From Thalassobacillus sp. CUG 92003 (GTDB taxonomy: Bacteria; Bacillota; Bacilli; Bacillales; Halobacillaceae), in NCBI RefSeq assembly GCF_013618635.1, contig NZ_JABLSJ010000001.1:124001-188000 (forward strand): a stretch of 64,000 nucleotides of DNA, read 5' to 3'. Under the pieces are notes generated by a model that worked only from the letters and a program-made list of their open reading frames with translations, was not told where the DNA came from and made no database searches. Both the position numbers and the translations under genes were made by a program. Below are positions 15,672-24,575 of this stretch, piece by piece (the stretch's first letter is position 1; each line of letters starts with the position of its first letter).

Positions 15672-18060
15672 GCGAGTCTCCTTCCTCGGACGCCTCGTTT
15701 TGCTGGCGTTTCAATAAAGGTTTGAGCAGCTGCGCCATGACTAGCACCATTTCTTTGTTCATGTCAGCAAACGTATGCTGGAAAATATCGAACCCGTCTT
15801 TCTGATAAAGGCGCAGCGGATCTTCCTGTTGATACTGACGAATGCCGACGCCTTCTTTCAAACGGTTCATCATTTCCAAATGGCGAATCCACAGCTTATC
15901 GAGCGTGAGCAGTGCGGCTTGCCTGATGCGGTGTTGAACAGCTTCATGATTCGCCCAGTCGGCAATCAGGGTGTGATAGCGCGAAGCAATTTCATGAGCA
16001 TGAGCTTTCAACTCATCTAGTTCTTCGTAATGAAGGTGAGCGATGTTGACATCGACGGTCGGGGCAGCCCGCTGGAATTCGACTTCCAGATGCTGAAGCG
16101 GCCAATCGTCTGGCACGATGGTGTCCGGACAATGCTTGGCAATGAGATGCTCAAAGTGATCCGGAACCATCGGCGAGATGAGGCTGATGACATCATCCTG
16201 TTTGAGCAGCCTATCACGTAGCTCATAAACGACTTTGCGCTGATCATTGACGACATCATCCAACTTCAATGTGAACTCACGGATATTGTAATTGCTGCCT
16301 TCACTGATTTTCTGAGCCGTGTCGATGAAATCGTGGATATCCTTATTCAAAATGCGGCAGGTGTCGTCGGTTTTGATCGACTTCATTTTACGCTCGCGTT
16401 CCGTCTGGGCGAAGCGTTCGATCATGTCATCTTCGAGTGAAATGATGAACTGGGTGGAACCGGGGTCGCCTTGCCGTCCTGAGCGGCCTTTCAGCTGATT
16501 ATCGATGCGCCGTGCTTCGTGACGTTCGGTGCCGATGACGTGAAGGCCGCCCAATTCGGCCACGCCCTCGCCGAGCACGATATCGGTGCCGCGGCCGGCC
16601 ATGTTGGTGGCTATGGTGATGTTGCCTTGTTGTCCAGCCAGGGAAATGAGACGCACTTCTTGTTCTACACTTTTCGCGTTCAATAATTCATAGCCAAGGC
16701 CGGCTTCATCCAAATAAGCAGCAATGCGATCTGATTGGAGGATCGAGGTCGTCCCGAGCAAAATCGGCTGGCCGGTGGCATGAATGGCGCTGACTTCCCG
16801 GACCATCTCGTCGTATTTCTGCTCTTTCGTCACGTAAATTTTATCGGGGCGGTCTTCCCGGATCACCGGTTTGTTTGTCGGCACCTGGATCACGTCCATG
16901 CCGTACACATTCTGGAATTCTTTTTCTTCCGTCTTGGCGGTGCCGGTCATGCCGGCCAATTTCGGATACATGCGGAAATAGTTTTGAATTGTGATCGAGG
17001 CTTGTGATTTATTTTCTTCCGTGATGTCGAGGCCTTCTTTTGCTTCCATCGCTTGATGCAGCCCGTCGGACATAGTGCGGCCTTCCATCAGCCGTCCTGT
17101 GAACATATCAATCAGCTTGATCTCATTGTTATCGACGACATAATCGACGTCCCGTTCAAATAACACATGGGCTCGTACTGCTTGAATCATATAATGATAG
17201 AGCGTTTGATGCTCGAGGTCGAATAGATTGTCGATGCCGAAGGAACGCTCAATTTTTGTAATGCCCTGGTCGCTCAAACTGACGGCTTTCGTTTCGTTGT
17301 CGAAATGATAGTCTTCATCACGGGTGAAGGAGCGGGCCAGCGTCGCACCGACTCTATGTAAGTTAGCGCTGGCTTCCATTTTGCCGGCGATGATCAACGG
17401 CGTTTTCGCTTCATCAATCAGCACGCTGTCGATTTCATCGATGATCGCATAATGATAGGGTCGCTGAACTTTCTGGTTGATATTTTTCGCCATATTATCC
17501 CGTAAAAAGTCGAACCCGAACTCGGTCCCAATGCCATATGTAATGTCAGCTTCATAAGCTTGCTTTTTTTCTGTCTGGGAGATTTGCGGCACATTCAAGC
17601 CGACCGACAGGCCGAGGAATTCGTGGAGCGGCCCCATCATGTCATAGTCACGCCTGGCGAGATAATCATTGACCGTAATCACATGCACGCCTTTGCCTTC
17701 TAACGCCACTAGGTAGCTTGGCAGTGTGGCGACCAACGTTTTGCCTTCGCCGGTGGCCATTTCGGAAATGTCCCCATCCGTCAACACGATTCCCCCGATC
17801 AGCTGGACGTCGAAGTGCCGCAGGCCGAGCACGCGCTTCGCGGCTTCCCGTACGACCGCGAAAGCTTCGTTGCGTATCTCATAAATCGTGCTGCCTTCTG
17901 CTAATAACGACTGGAACTCTGCTGTTTTAGCCTGAAGGGCTTCATCGGATAAGGCTTCCATATCTGGCTCGAATTGATTAATCGTTTCGATGGTTTTATA
18001 GTACTTTTTTAATTGACGTTCCGATTTTTCTGGAAAAATTTTTTTTACTGTTTCGATCAT
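15664..18060 (-). CDS. secA2: Accessory preprotein translocase ATPase SecA2
   Basis: A 798-residue SecA-type ATPase. Walker A is MATGEGKTLV near residue 105, and the DEAD-like Walker B is DEIDSVLIDEA near 210. Motifs of the second helicase domain are TNMAGRGTDIVLG and GRSGRQGDPGS (about 490-540), and the helical scaffold follows. It ends without the C-terminal Cys-rich zinc/SecB-binding tail of canonical SecA, which together with linkage to slaP marks it as SecA2. AAGGAG precedes the ATG at nine bases. It is divergent from the SLH subtilase gene and shares a 250-base control region with it. No secY2 is present here. Confidence 0.93.
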   Translation of the reverse strand: MIETVKKIFPEKSERQLKKYYKTIETINQFEPDMEALSDEALQAKTAEFQSLLAEGSTIYEIRNEAFAVVREAAKRVLGLRHFDVQLIGGIVLTDGDISEMATGEGKTLVATLPSYLVALEGKGVHVITVNDYLARRDYDMMGPLHEFLGLSVGLNVPQISQTEKKQAYEADITYGIGTEFGFDFLRDNMAKNINQKVQRPYHYAIIDEIDSVLIDEAKTPLIIAGKMEASANLHRVGATLARSFTRDEDYHFDNETKAVSLSDQGITKIERSFGIDNLFDLEHQTLYHYMIQAVRAHVLFERDVDYVVDNNEIKLIDMFTGRLMEGRTMSDGLHQAMEAKEGLDITEENKSQASITIQNYFRMYPKLAGMTGTAKTEEKEFQNVYGMDVIQVPTNKPVIREDRPDKIYVTKEQKYDEMVREVSAIHATGQPILLGTTSILQSDRIAAYLDEAGLGYELLNAKSVEQEVRLISLAGQQGNITIATNMAGRGTDIVLGEGVAELGGLHVIGTERHEARRIDNQLKGRSGRQGDPGSTQFIISLEDDMIERFAQTERERKMKSIKTDDTCRILNKDIHDFIDTAQKISEGSNYNIREFTLKLDDVVNDQRKVVYELRDRLLKQDDVISLISPMVPDHFEHLIAKHCPDTIVPDDWPLQHLEVEFQRAAPTVDVNIAHLHYEELDELKAHAHEIASRYHTLIADWANHEAVQHRIRQAALLTLDKLWIRHLEMMNRLKEGVGIRQYQQEDPLRLYQKDGFDIFQHTFADMNKEMVLVMAQLLKPLLKRQQNEASEEGDSHV

Positions 18061-18310
18061 ATTTTGTCGACACTCCTTGGCAGTGTGGTTCCTCTCTACT
18101 ATTCTATCATGTCAAGCTTAGTCAAATCTACAAGATTTGGAAGAGGAAACAGTTTAGTAAAATATGAGTCACATATTCTTACATTTTGTCTAATTATTGC
18201 TTTTTTTGTAAATTGATTTGTTAGAAAACTTCGAATATAATTAATATATGCAAATAGAGAAGGGAGGGTAGGGTTCATACTTTCGGAAAAATTATAAGGG
18301 GGATGTCTTT

Positions 18311-21300
18311 TTGAACGTGAAGAAAAGTCTAATTTTGTTCTTTATCTTCTTGTTAGCTTTTTCGAATTCGGCTTTTGCAGCATCTGGGATTCCGAATAAG
18401 AATCTAGGAAAATCGAATGCTCAGAAACCGCAAACGAAGAATGTGCTCAAGGCCGAAGACAATGAAAAGCAGTATGCACCGTCAGACGATGTCAGAGTTA
18501 TTGTCGAATTACAAGATGAACCTGCCCTGTATTCAGCTCAAAGTATGGGAAAGAATTACAGTGAGCTGTCTGAATCTAATCAAAAGAAATTACGGACAGA
18601 AGCGCTAGACGCGCAACAGCAAGTGAAAAACAAAATTTCACAACAATCGATTCCGATGGATTATAAGGAAAGTTTCACTACTGTTGTGAACGGTTTCAGT
18701 GGAACCGTGAAGTACAAGTCGATCGAAGTGCTCGAAAGCCTTCCGAATGTCGGCAAAGTACATATCACACACGAATACGAGCGTCCGACAGAAGAACCGG
18801 AAATGCTGTATAGTAAAGAGCTTGTCAAAGCGCAGCAAACGTGGCAAGACTACGGCTATAAAGGGGAAGGGATGACCGTCGGGGTTATCGATACAGGAAT
18901 CGACCCTGGTCACCAAGACATGATTCTCAGTGAGGAAACAGAAACAGAAATTGGCGAGCAAGATGTAGCTGATTTGAAAGCAGAAGGCGAGCTTCCCGGT
19001 AAATACTTCACCGAGAAAGTTCCTTACGGCTACAACTATGCGGACGAAAATGATACCGTCAAAGATTTAGGTCCGGAAGCCAGCATGCACGGGATGCACG
19101 TCTCGGGTACGGTCGGAGCTAACGGTGACGAAGATAACGGTGGTATTAAAGGGGTGGCACCTGAAGCGCAAATTCTTGGCTTGAAAGTGTTCGGTAACGA
19201 CCCGGAAATGCCATCGACGTACAGTGACATTTACGTCAAAGCAATCGACGATGCGATCATCTTAGGCGCAGATGTTATTAACATGAGCTTAGGATCAACA
19301 GCCAGCTTTGTGAAACCAGAGGATCCAGAACAGAAAGCGGTCGAGCGTGCGGTTGACAATGGCGTCATGATGTCCATTTCCGCCGGGAACTCCGCTAAAC
19401 TAGGTGAAGGATTCGGAAATACATTTGCTTCGAACCCAGATACCGGCGTTGTCGGTGCACCTGGCCTGTCTGCTGATTCCTTGCAAGTCGCAGCATTTGA
19501 AAATGAGTACTTGATGCTCGATGCCTTCAACACGCAAATTGATGGAGAAGCATCAGATCCCGTCGCCTTTCTTTCGGCAAGTGACGTGTCACCCGAGTCA
19601 CTCGGTGAAGGTTACCATGAAGTCGAATATGCCGGGTTAGGAAGAAAACCAGGCGATTCTGATGCGAATCCGGAAGCGAACGACTTTGAAGGTGTTGATG
19701 TCGAAGGTAAGATCGCCTTGATTCAACGGGGCGAATCAACGTTTGTCAGCAAGACGCTGAATGCTCAGGAAGAAGGAGCTATCGGGGTCATCATTTTCAA
19801 CAACGTCTCAGGTTATATCAGCATGGCTTCCAGTGGAGAAATCGACATTCCACAGTTGTCCACGCTGAACGAACCGGGAGCTAAGTTAAGAGATGAGATT
19901 CAGGCGGGTAACACCGTGGAGATTTCCTTCCAAGGTGAAGAAGTCAAATCCAAGAACCCTGATGCTGGCAAAATGGCTGGTTTCTCCTCTTGGGGAACGA
20001 CGCCGAACCTGGATTTCAAACCTGAAATCACAGCACCAGGAAGTAACATTCTATCCACGCTTCAAGACGATGAATACGGCATGATGAGCGGAACGTCTAT
20101 GGCTGCTCCGCACGTGTCGGGTGGCTCTGCGCTCATGATGCAGCGCGTTGACGAAGAATTCTCGCTCGAAGGCAGAAGCCGCGTGGAAATGAGTAAAAAC
20201 ATTCTCATGAATACGTCTGTTGCAGAAGAAGATAAAGGTCTTTACAACGATGCTTATCAAACAGGTCTTCCATACTCCCCTCGTCTGCAAGGCGCCGGGT
20301 TAATGGACCTGCATGCTGCGATGAGCACGCCTGTTGTGGCGACCGAGAAAGAATCCGGACTTGGAAAAGTGTCTCTGAAAGAAATGGACACGCAAAAGTC
20401 CTTTACACTGGAACTTGACAATGTCAGTGACGAAAGCGCGATTTACAACGTCGCTGGGACTGTGCAAACGGACTTGGTTTCTGGAAACGAAAACCTTGGT
20501 GAAACACAAGGGGTTTACAAAGCCGGAACCATCAGTGAGGAAGAGCCTTATGCCGGTGAATTCCCGATCGAAGTTTCGTCTTCAAATGGCAGTGAAGTCG
20601 AAAATGGCTACCAGGTTGTTGTACCAGCCAATTCTTCAATCGAGGTGGATGTCTCCATCGACTTGAGCGATGCTGTCACATGGTTTGACGAGCGTGGCCT
20701 TGAAGAAACATTCGAAAATGGCAACTTCGTCGAAGGTTTTGTCACGTTTGAAGATCCGAACGATTCCAATCCTGAATTATCCGTACCATACGTCGGATTT
20801 AACGGCGAATGGGACGAAGCGCCTATCGTGGATGACTCCATCTATGATGAAAACGGCGAGCCGTTCTACGGCCAAACAGGACTGGTGACACCAAGCGGAC
20901 CTGTCTACAACTATCTTGGTGTTGACCCATTACTCGGTGAAGATGAAACGTTGACCGGTAATGCGTATAACGTCGGGTTCTCACCAGATGGCGATGGTTC
21001 ACGTGAGAAAGCCGTTCCCGTCCTATCATTCTTGCGAAATGCCAAAGATGTGGAATTCAACATCTTGAATGAAGACAAAGAAAAACTACGCACCATCCGG
21101 ACACAAGATGAAGTCCGCAAGCACTACTTTGATGGCGGCGCTGCTCCAGCTTTCGATATTTATGCGCAGAGCGCCTGGGATGGTAAAGTCAAAGGCGACG
21201 TCGTGGAAGATGGTCAATACTATTATGAAATCAAGTCAGTCGTCGACTACCCTGATGCCGACTGGCAATCGAAGACGATTCCGGTCAAAGTCGACACTGA

Positions 21301-22654
21301 AGATCCAGAATTGGATGTATCCTATGATTCTAGCAATGGCGAAGTAAGCTGGGATGCATTTGATGACGGCGCAGGACTTTCCCATTTTGATGTAGTCGTG
21401 AATGGGGATAGTGTCCTAGAAGAGCCTCTCTCTGCGGGTACGGACTCTTATACACTTGAAAATACGGAAGATGCCAGCAACGTAAGAGTCATTGCCCATG
21501 ACTATGCTGGCAATAGCGAGACAGGCAGTGTGACTGATGGATCCGATGAAACTGTTCCATCCCTTCGCGCGATAACACCTGAAGCGTTATCCGTAACCGA
21601 TAATAAAGACGTTCAAGTCGCAGGCTATGTCGAAGATGATTCGGAAGTAACTGAGCTTACGATCAACGGTAAACAAGCCGAATTGTCCTGGGATAGCGCA
21701 AATCAACGTTACAACTTTAACGAAACCATTACCTTTAAATCAGACGGTGTGAAAACGATCGACTTCCATGCCTCTGATGATAGCGGAAACGATATCTCCT
21801 TCAAGCGTCGCGTCATTCTCGACTCTTCGAAACCAGAGTTATCCATTGATGGTCCGCATATCACAGACCAGAATCAAGTTGATCTAGGTCTGAACATGAA
21901 GGACAATTACGATGAACTTCGTCTCAGAGTTGACGGCAGTGAAGTGTACAAGCAAATCTTTACAGAGCCTTACGAAATGAGAAGCTCTGATAAAACGTAC
22001 GAACACACCGTGAACCTAGACGAAGGTAAGAACACCTTCGAAGTTGAAGTGGAAGACCTTGCTGGCAACACCGTGACGAAGCAAGTGACCATCTATCAAT
22101 CTGATGAAGGACCGCAAAAATTTGATGATGTGCCAAATGGGTTCTGGGGTAAAGAAGCCATTGACAAACTCAATGTTGCAGGCGTCATCAATGGTTACCC
22201 TAACGGCAACTTCGGTGTGAATGATGACATCACACGCGTACAAGCCGCTCAAATGATCGTGCGTTCCCTTGATCTTGATACCTCAGACGTTGAGAATCCA
22301 GGCTACTCCGATGTGAGCCCTGGAGACAAAGGATACAAGGAAATCGCAGCGATTGCTGAAAGTGGCATTATGCAAGGTATGCCTGGAGGCGAGTTTGCTC
22401 CAGAAGGTAAGTTGACACGTGGCCAAATGGCCAAGATCGTTGTTGAAGCATACGGACTGGAAGGAAGCACCACCGATCGCTTCAAGGACGTTTCGAATGG
22501 CTACTGGGCTGTTGATTACGTCAACACCTTGAAAGCGAACCACATTACCAACGGTTATCCAGACGGTACATTCAAACCGAAAAATAACACGTTGCGTGCG
22601 GAATTCGCTATGTTTGTCGCTCGTGCAGAAGATGAGCGTTTAAGAGAAGAATAG
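18311..22654 (+). CDS. Large exported subtilisin-like protease (S8) with PA and SLH domains
   Basis: 1447 residues. Signal peptide about 1-24; an I9-type propeptide about 55-160 (VRVIVELQDEPAL). The S8 catalytic domain runs from about 185 to 670, with Asp in VIDTGIDPGHQ, His in HGMHVSGTVG and Ser in GTSMAAPH. A protease-associated insert lies at about 400-540 (IALIQRGESTFVSK). A Fn3-like and Ig/bacterial-fold stalk follows to about 1270, with repeated DxAGN-type modules, then three SLH domains (about 1275-1447). The layout matches cell-wall lactocepin/C5a-peptidase relatives anchored by SLH instead of LPXTG. TTG start behind GGGGGAT; GTG 18317 is an alternative. A likely role is surface proteolysis for nutrition or S-layer processing. 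Confidence 0.92.
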   Translation: MNVKKSLILFFIFLLAFSNSAFAASGIPNKNLGKSNAQKPQTKNVLKAEDNEKQYAPSDDVRVIVELQDEPALYSAQSMGKNYSELSESNQKKLRTEALDAQQQVKNKISQQSIPMDYKESFTTVVNGFSGTVKYKSIEVLESLPNVGKVHITHEYERPTEEPEMLYSKELVKAQQTWQDYGYKGEGMTVGVIDTGIDPGHQDMILSEETETEIGEQDVADLKAEGELPGKYFTEKVPYGYNYADENDTVKDLGPEASMHGMHVSGTVGANGDEDNGGIKGVAPEAQILGLKVFGNDPEMPSTYSDIYVKAIDDAIILGADVINMSLGSTASFVKPEDPEQKAVERAVDNGVMMSISAGNSAKLGEGFGNTFASNPDTGVVGAPGLSADSLQVAAFENEYLMLDAFNTQIDGEASDPVAFLSASDVSPESLGEGYHEVEYAGLGRKPGDSDANPEANDFEGVDVEGKIALIQRGESTFVSKTLNAQEEGAIGVIIFNNVSGYISMASSGEIDIPQLSTLNEPGAKLRDEIQAGNTVEISFQGEEVKSKNPDAGKMAGFSSWGTTPNLDFKPEITAPGSNILSTLQDDEYGMMSGTSMAAPHVSGGSALMMQRVDEEFSLEGRSRVEMSKNILMNTSVAEEDKGLYNDAYQTGLPYSPRLQGAGLMDLHAAMSTPVVATEKESGLGKVSLKEMDTQKSFTLELDNVSDESAIYNVAGTVQTDLVSGNENLGETQGVYKAGTISEEEPYAGEFPIEVSSSNGSEVENGYQVVVPANSSIEVDVSIDLSDAVTWFDERGLEETFENGNFVEGFVTFEDPNDSNPELSVPYVGFNGEWDEAPIVDDSIYDENGEPFYGQTGLVTPSGPVYNYLGVDPLLGEDETLTGNAYNVGFSPDGDGSREKAVPVLSFLRNAKDVEFNILNEDKEKLRTIRTQDEVRKHYFDGGAAPAFDIYAQSAWDGKVKGDVVEDGQYYYEIKSVVDYPDADWQSKTIPVKVDTEDPELDVSYDSSNGEVSWDAFDDGAGLSHFDVVVNGDSVLEEPLSAGTDSYTLENTEDASNVRVIAHDYAGNSETGSVTDGSDETVPSLRAITPEALSVTDNKDVQVAGYVEDDSEVTELTINGKQAELSWDSANQRYNFNETITFKSDGVKTIDFHASDDSGNDISFKRRVILDSSKPELSIDGPHITDQNQVDLGLNMKDNYDELRLRVDGSEVYKQIFTEPYEMRSSDKTYEHTVNLDEGKNTFEVEVEDLAGNTVTKQVTIYQSDEGPQKFDDVPNGFWGKEAIDKLNVAGVINGYPNGNFGVNDDITRVQAAQMIVRSLDLDTSDVENPGYSDVSPGDKGYKEIAAIAESGIMQGMPGGEFAPEGKLTRGQMAKIVVEAYGLEGSTTDRFKDVSNGYWAVDYVNTLKANHITNGYPDGTFKPKNNTLRAEFAMFVARAEDERLREE

Positions 22655-22659
22655 AGTCT

Positions 22660-22702
22660 GAAAAGCCTGAGGCCGCGTCATGCGGACCTCAGGCTTTTTT
22701 TT
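22660..22702 (+). terminator. Rho-independent terminator
   Basis: AAAAGCCTGAGG pairs with CCTCAGGCTTTT, followed by a long T run. Confidence 0.9.
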
Positions 22703-22773
22703 GATTGACTTCTAGTGTTGATGTTTCATAGATCCCCTGGGGCTATACGAATGCGAGCTTGGTTTGTAGAATT

Positions 22774-22901
22774 GTCCAGCTCCGGCGTCTAGCGACTAGT
22801 GAGACTCCCCTCGCTTCTGTACGATAAGTCAACATCGAATCACGTCGTTCTTCGTGTTTCCTTTCCAGTCCATACGCCGCTGACCAGCCGCCTCCGCTTT
22901 T
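22774..22901 (+). repeat. Conserved ~130-bp intergenic element
   Basis: It opens GTCCAGCTCCGGCGTCTAGC, passes through GTACGATAAGTCAACATCG and CAGTCCATACGCCGCTGACC, and ends CCGCCTCCGCTTTTA. I recall this GTCCAGCTCCGG...CCGCTTTT pattern from the intergenic regions of many Bacillaceae, so it is probably a widespread mobile or structured element. A shortened copy of its 3' block is at 14484. No open frame supports a protein. Confidence 0.6.
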
Positions 22902-22954
22902 ATTTGAACTGTCTAGCGGCCTCTGCTTTAAAGGGGGGATCTTTGCTGAATGAG

Positions 22955-23071
22955 GCTTTTCCGCATAAATCATCGGTTTTGCCGCATAAACCTTGAAAGT
23001 TGCTCATAAATCCTGCTTTTCACGCGTAAAGTGGGCATTTTCCCGCATAAATGGCGAAAATGCCGCATAAC
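22955..23071. repeat. Array of six CCGCATAAA-type words with ~20-bp period
   Basis: Words CCGCATAAA (22961), CCGCATAAA (22982), GCTCATAAA (23002), ACGCGTAAA (23022), CCGCATAAA (23043) and GCCGCATAA (23062) recur every 19-21 bases with variable spacers. It is not a CRISPR: words are short and degenerate and spacers about 11 bases. Confidence 0.65.
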
Positions 23072-23096
23072 CCTCTGCTCGCTCAAAGTATGGCCA

Positions 23097-23131
23097 GTAA
23101 AAAAGGGATTCCCGTAACTCGGGAATCCCTT
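23097..23131 (-). terminator. Terminator of the NlpC/P60-SLH gene
   Basis: A perfect 12-bp stem, AAGGGATTCCCG (23103-23114) with CGGGAATCCCTT (23120-23131). On the - strand it is followed by six Ts. Confidence 0.85.
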
Positions 23132-23140
23132 CATTCATGA

Positions 23141-24136
23141 TTAGTTTAATGCTCTTGTTAAGAAGACGGCAAATTCGCTGCGTTTAGTTGCTGCATCAGG
23201 TTTGAATGCGTTGGCGCTGTAACCTTTAGCAATTGAATGTGCTGTTAGAGCTTGGATGTCTTCCTCGCCCCAGTGGCCTTTTGTATCAGCGAAACTCTTG
23301 CCGGAGCCATTTAAATTAAATGCTTCTTTGAATAGAGCAGCGATTTCGGCGCGTGTAATTGGTTGTTCGGGCTTGAATTTGCGACCGTTGTCATAGCCAT
23401 CGAAGTAGCCTTTGTTTGTAGCTGAGTTGATGTATTCTGATGCCCAGTGCGGTGAATTGACGTCGGTGTAATCATTCCCTGGCGACTTCGGCAGATCCAA
23501 TGCGACACTCAGCATTTTAGCGGCTTCTGCGCGTGTGACTTTATCATCTGGGTTGAAACGTTCGTTGTAACCTTCGATAATGCCTTGTTTGCTCAACTTC
23601 TCAATCTTATCAGCTGCCCAGTGTCCATTGGGAACATCGTGATATTGACCGACAGGAAGCGGCTTGCTTTCAGCTGATTGCGAGTCTTTCGCTTGCTCTT
23701 CAATGACGCGTTTCGCTCCAGTGTAGTTGCGGTCCCAATAGTCCGTAAGCGAGGTGACTTGAATGCCGGTTGACGCGTTCTCGGCTGAGATCATTTTATT
23801 GTTGCCTATGTAGATACCAACGTGCCAGACCGGGCTGCCGAAGAAGACGAGGTCGCCTTTTTGCAGGTTAGAGCGGCTGACGTAATCACCTTGTGAATAT
23901 TGTGACCCGGACGTACGGTTCAGATCGATACCGGCTTTATTGAAAACGAATTGTGTGAAGCCGGAGCAGTCAAAACCTGAATGCGGGCTGGTTCCGCCGT
24001 AGCGGTACGGCGAGTCTGAATAGCGTTTGGCGATGTCGATGACTTGGCTTGCGGTGCTTTTGGCGGCGGTTTTTTGTGGTGCAAAAGCTAGAAACACGAC
24101 TGAACAAGCGACTAACAATAATCCTAATTTTTTCAC
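23141..24136 (-). CDS. Exported NlpC/P60 peptidase with three SLH domains (second copy)
   Basis: 331 residues with the same plan as the protein at 5935-6921. Signal peptide about 1-25 (ending TAAKS). The NlpC/P60 domain is about 27-145, with the nucleophile in FDCSGFTQFV and His in WHVGIY. Three SLH domains lie at about 165-331 (FNPDDKVTRAEAAKML, FKPEQPITRAEIAALF, FKPDAATKRSEFAVFL). Expected to trim peptidoglycan peptides at the wall surface. The start is GTG at 24136 with AGGGGGAA upstream. Its upstream region has a perfect WalR-type box. The sequence differs clearly from the first copy, so the duplication is old. Confidence 0.93.
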   Translation of the reverse strand: MKKLGLLLVACSVVFLAFAPQKTAAKSTASQVIDIAKRYSDSPYRYGGTSPHSGFDCSGFTQFVFNKAGIDLNRTSGSQYSQGDYVSRSNLQKGDLVFFGSPVWHVGIYIGNNKMISAENASTGIQVTSLTDYWDRNYTGAKRVIEEQAKDSQSAESKPLPVGQYHDVPNGHWAADKIEKLSKQGIIEGYNERFNPDDKVTRAEAAKMLSVALDLPKSPGNDYTDVNSPHWASEYINSATNKGYFDGYDNGRKFKPEQPITRAEIAALFKEAFNLNGSGKSFADTKGHWGEEDIQALTAHSIAKGYSANAFKPDAATKRSEFAVFLTRALN

Positions 24137-24214
24137 GTAAAACTTCCCCCTAGTTATGTATGTAACTGTCTCTTAATCTATTAACTAGCCTACCACACCA
24201 TGATTCGTCATGAT

Positions 24215-24231
24215 TTTACAGTTGTATAACA
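24215..24231 (-). promoter_or_regulatory. WalR-type box, perfect match to consensus
   Basis: On the - strand TGTTAT, ACAAC, TGTAAA fits TGTWAH-N5-TGTWAH at every position. It lies about 80 bases before the GTG start of the NlpC/P60-SLH gene. The core TACAAC(C/T)GTAAAAT is shared with the site at 5854. Confidence 0.55.
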
Positions 24232-24575
24232 ATTACGTTTCAAGGGTTTTGCGAAATCGACACGTGGGTATATGAAATTGGTTAACTGCCGCACATTGAA
24301 CCTTGATTTTTTTTATTACAAAACGAAAAGATTATCGGATAAATCTTGTCTTAACTAGAGGGTGGGGCTTATGATTTGTAAGGAGTTGTCCATGCTCTGT
24401 GATAAAGAACTAAAGGAAATTTGATATAGAATGAGACCTGTAAGGGTGAGTGAACGTCAAACTGATGTAACTCTCCCTGAGCGACTTGTAATTTTTTGAA
24501 ATTGTAGCCAACTTATAAACTTATGCGGTGCGCGTTCCGATAAGAGGATAAGCGAGCCTAGAAAGGGAGATCGTT
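24232..24575. other. Intergenic stretch without a convincing gene
   Basis: No open frame of note and no strong hairpin. It separates the SLH region from the exopolysaccharide locus and must hold the promoter of the GNAT gene, but I cannot point to clear hexamers. Confidence 0.4.

Noticed and set aside
15664-18060. Canonical SecA
   Set aside because: Lacks the C-terminal zinc-binding tail and is coupled to slaP, so SecA2 fits better.
22955-23071. Possible CRISPR array
   Set aside because: The repeated words are only about nine bases, degenerate, with spacers near 11 bases, and there are no cas genes.
24371-24424. A 17-codon open frame upstream of the GNAT gene (leader peptide)
   Set aside because: It has no convincing ribosome binding site and no attenuator hairpin after it.
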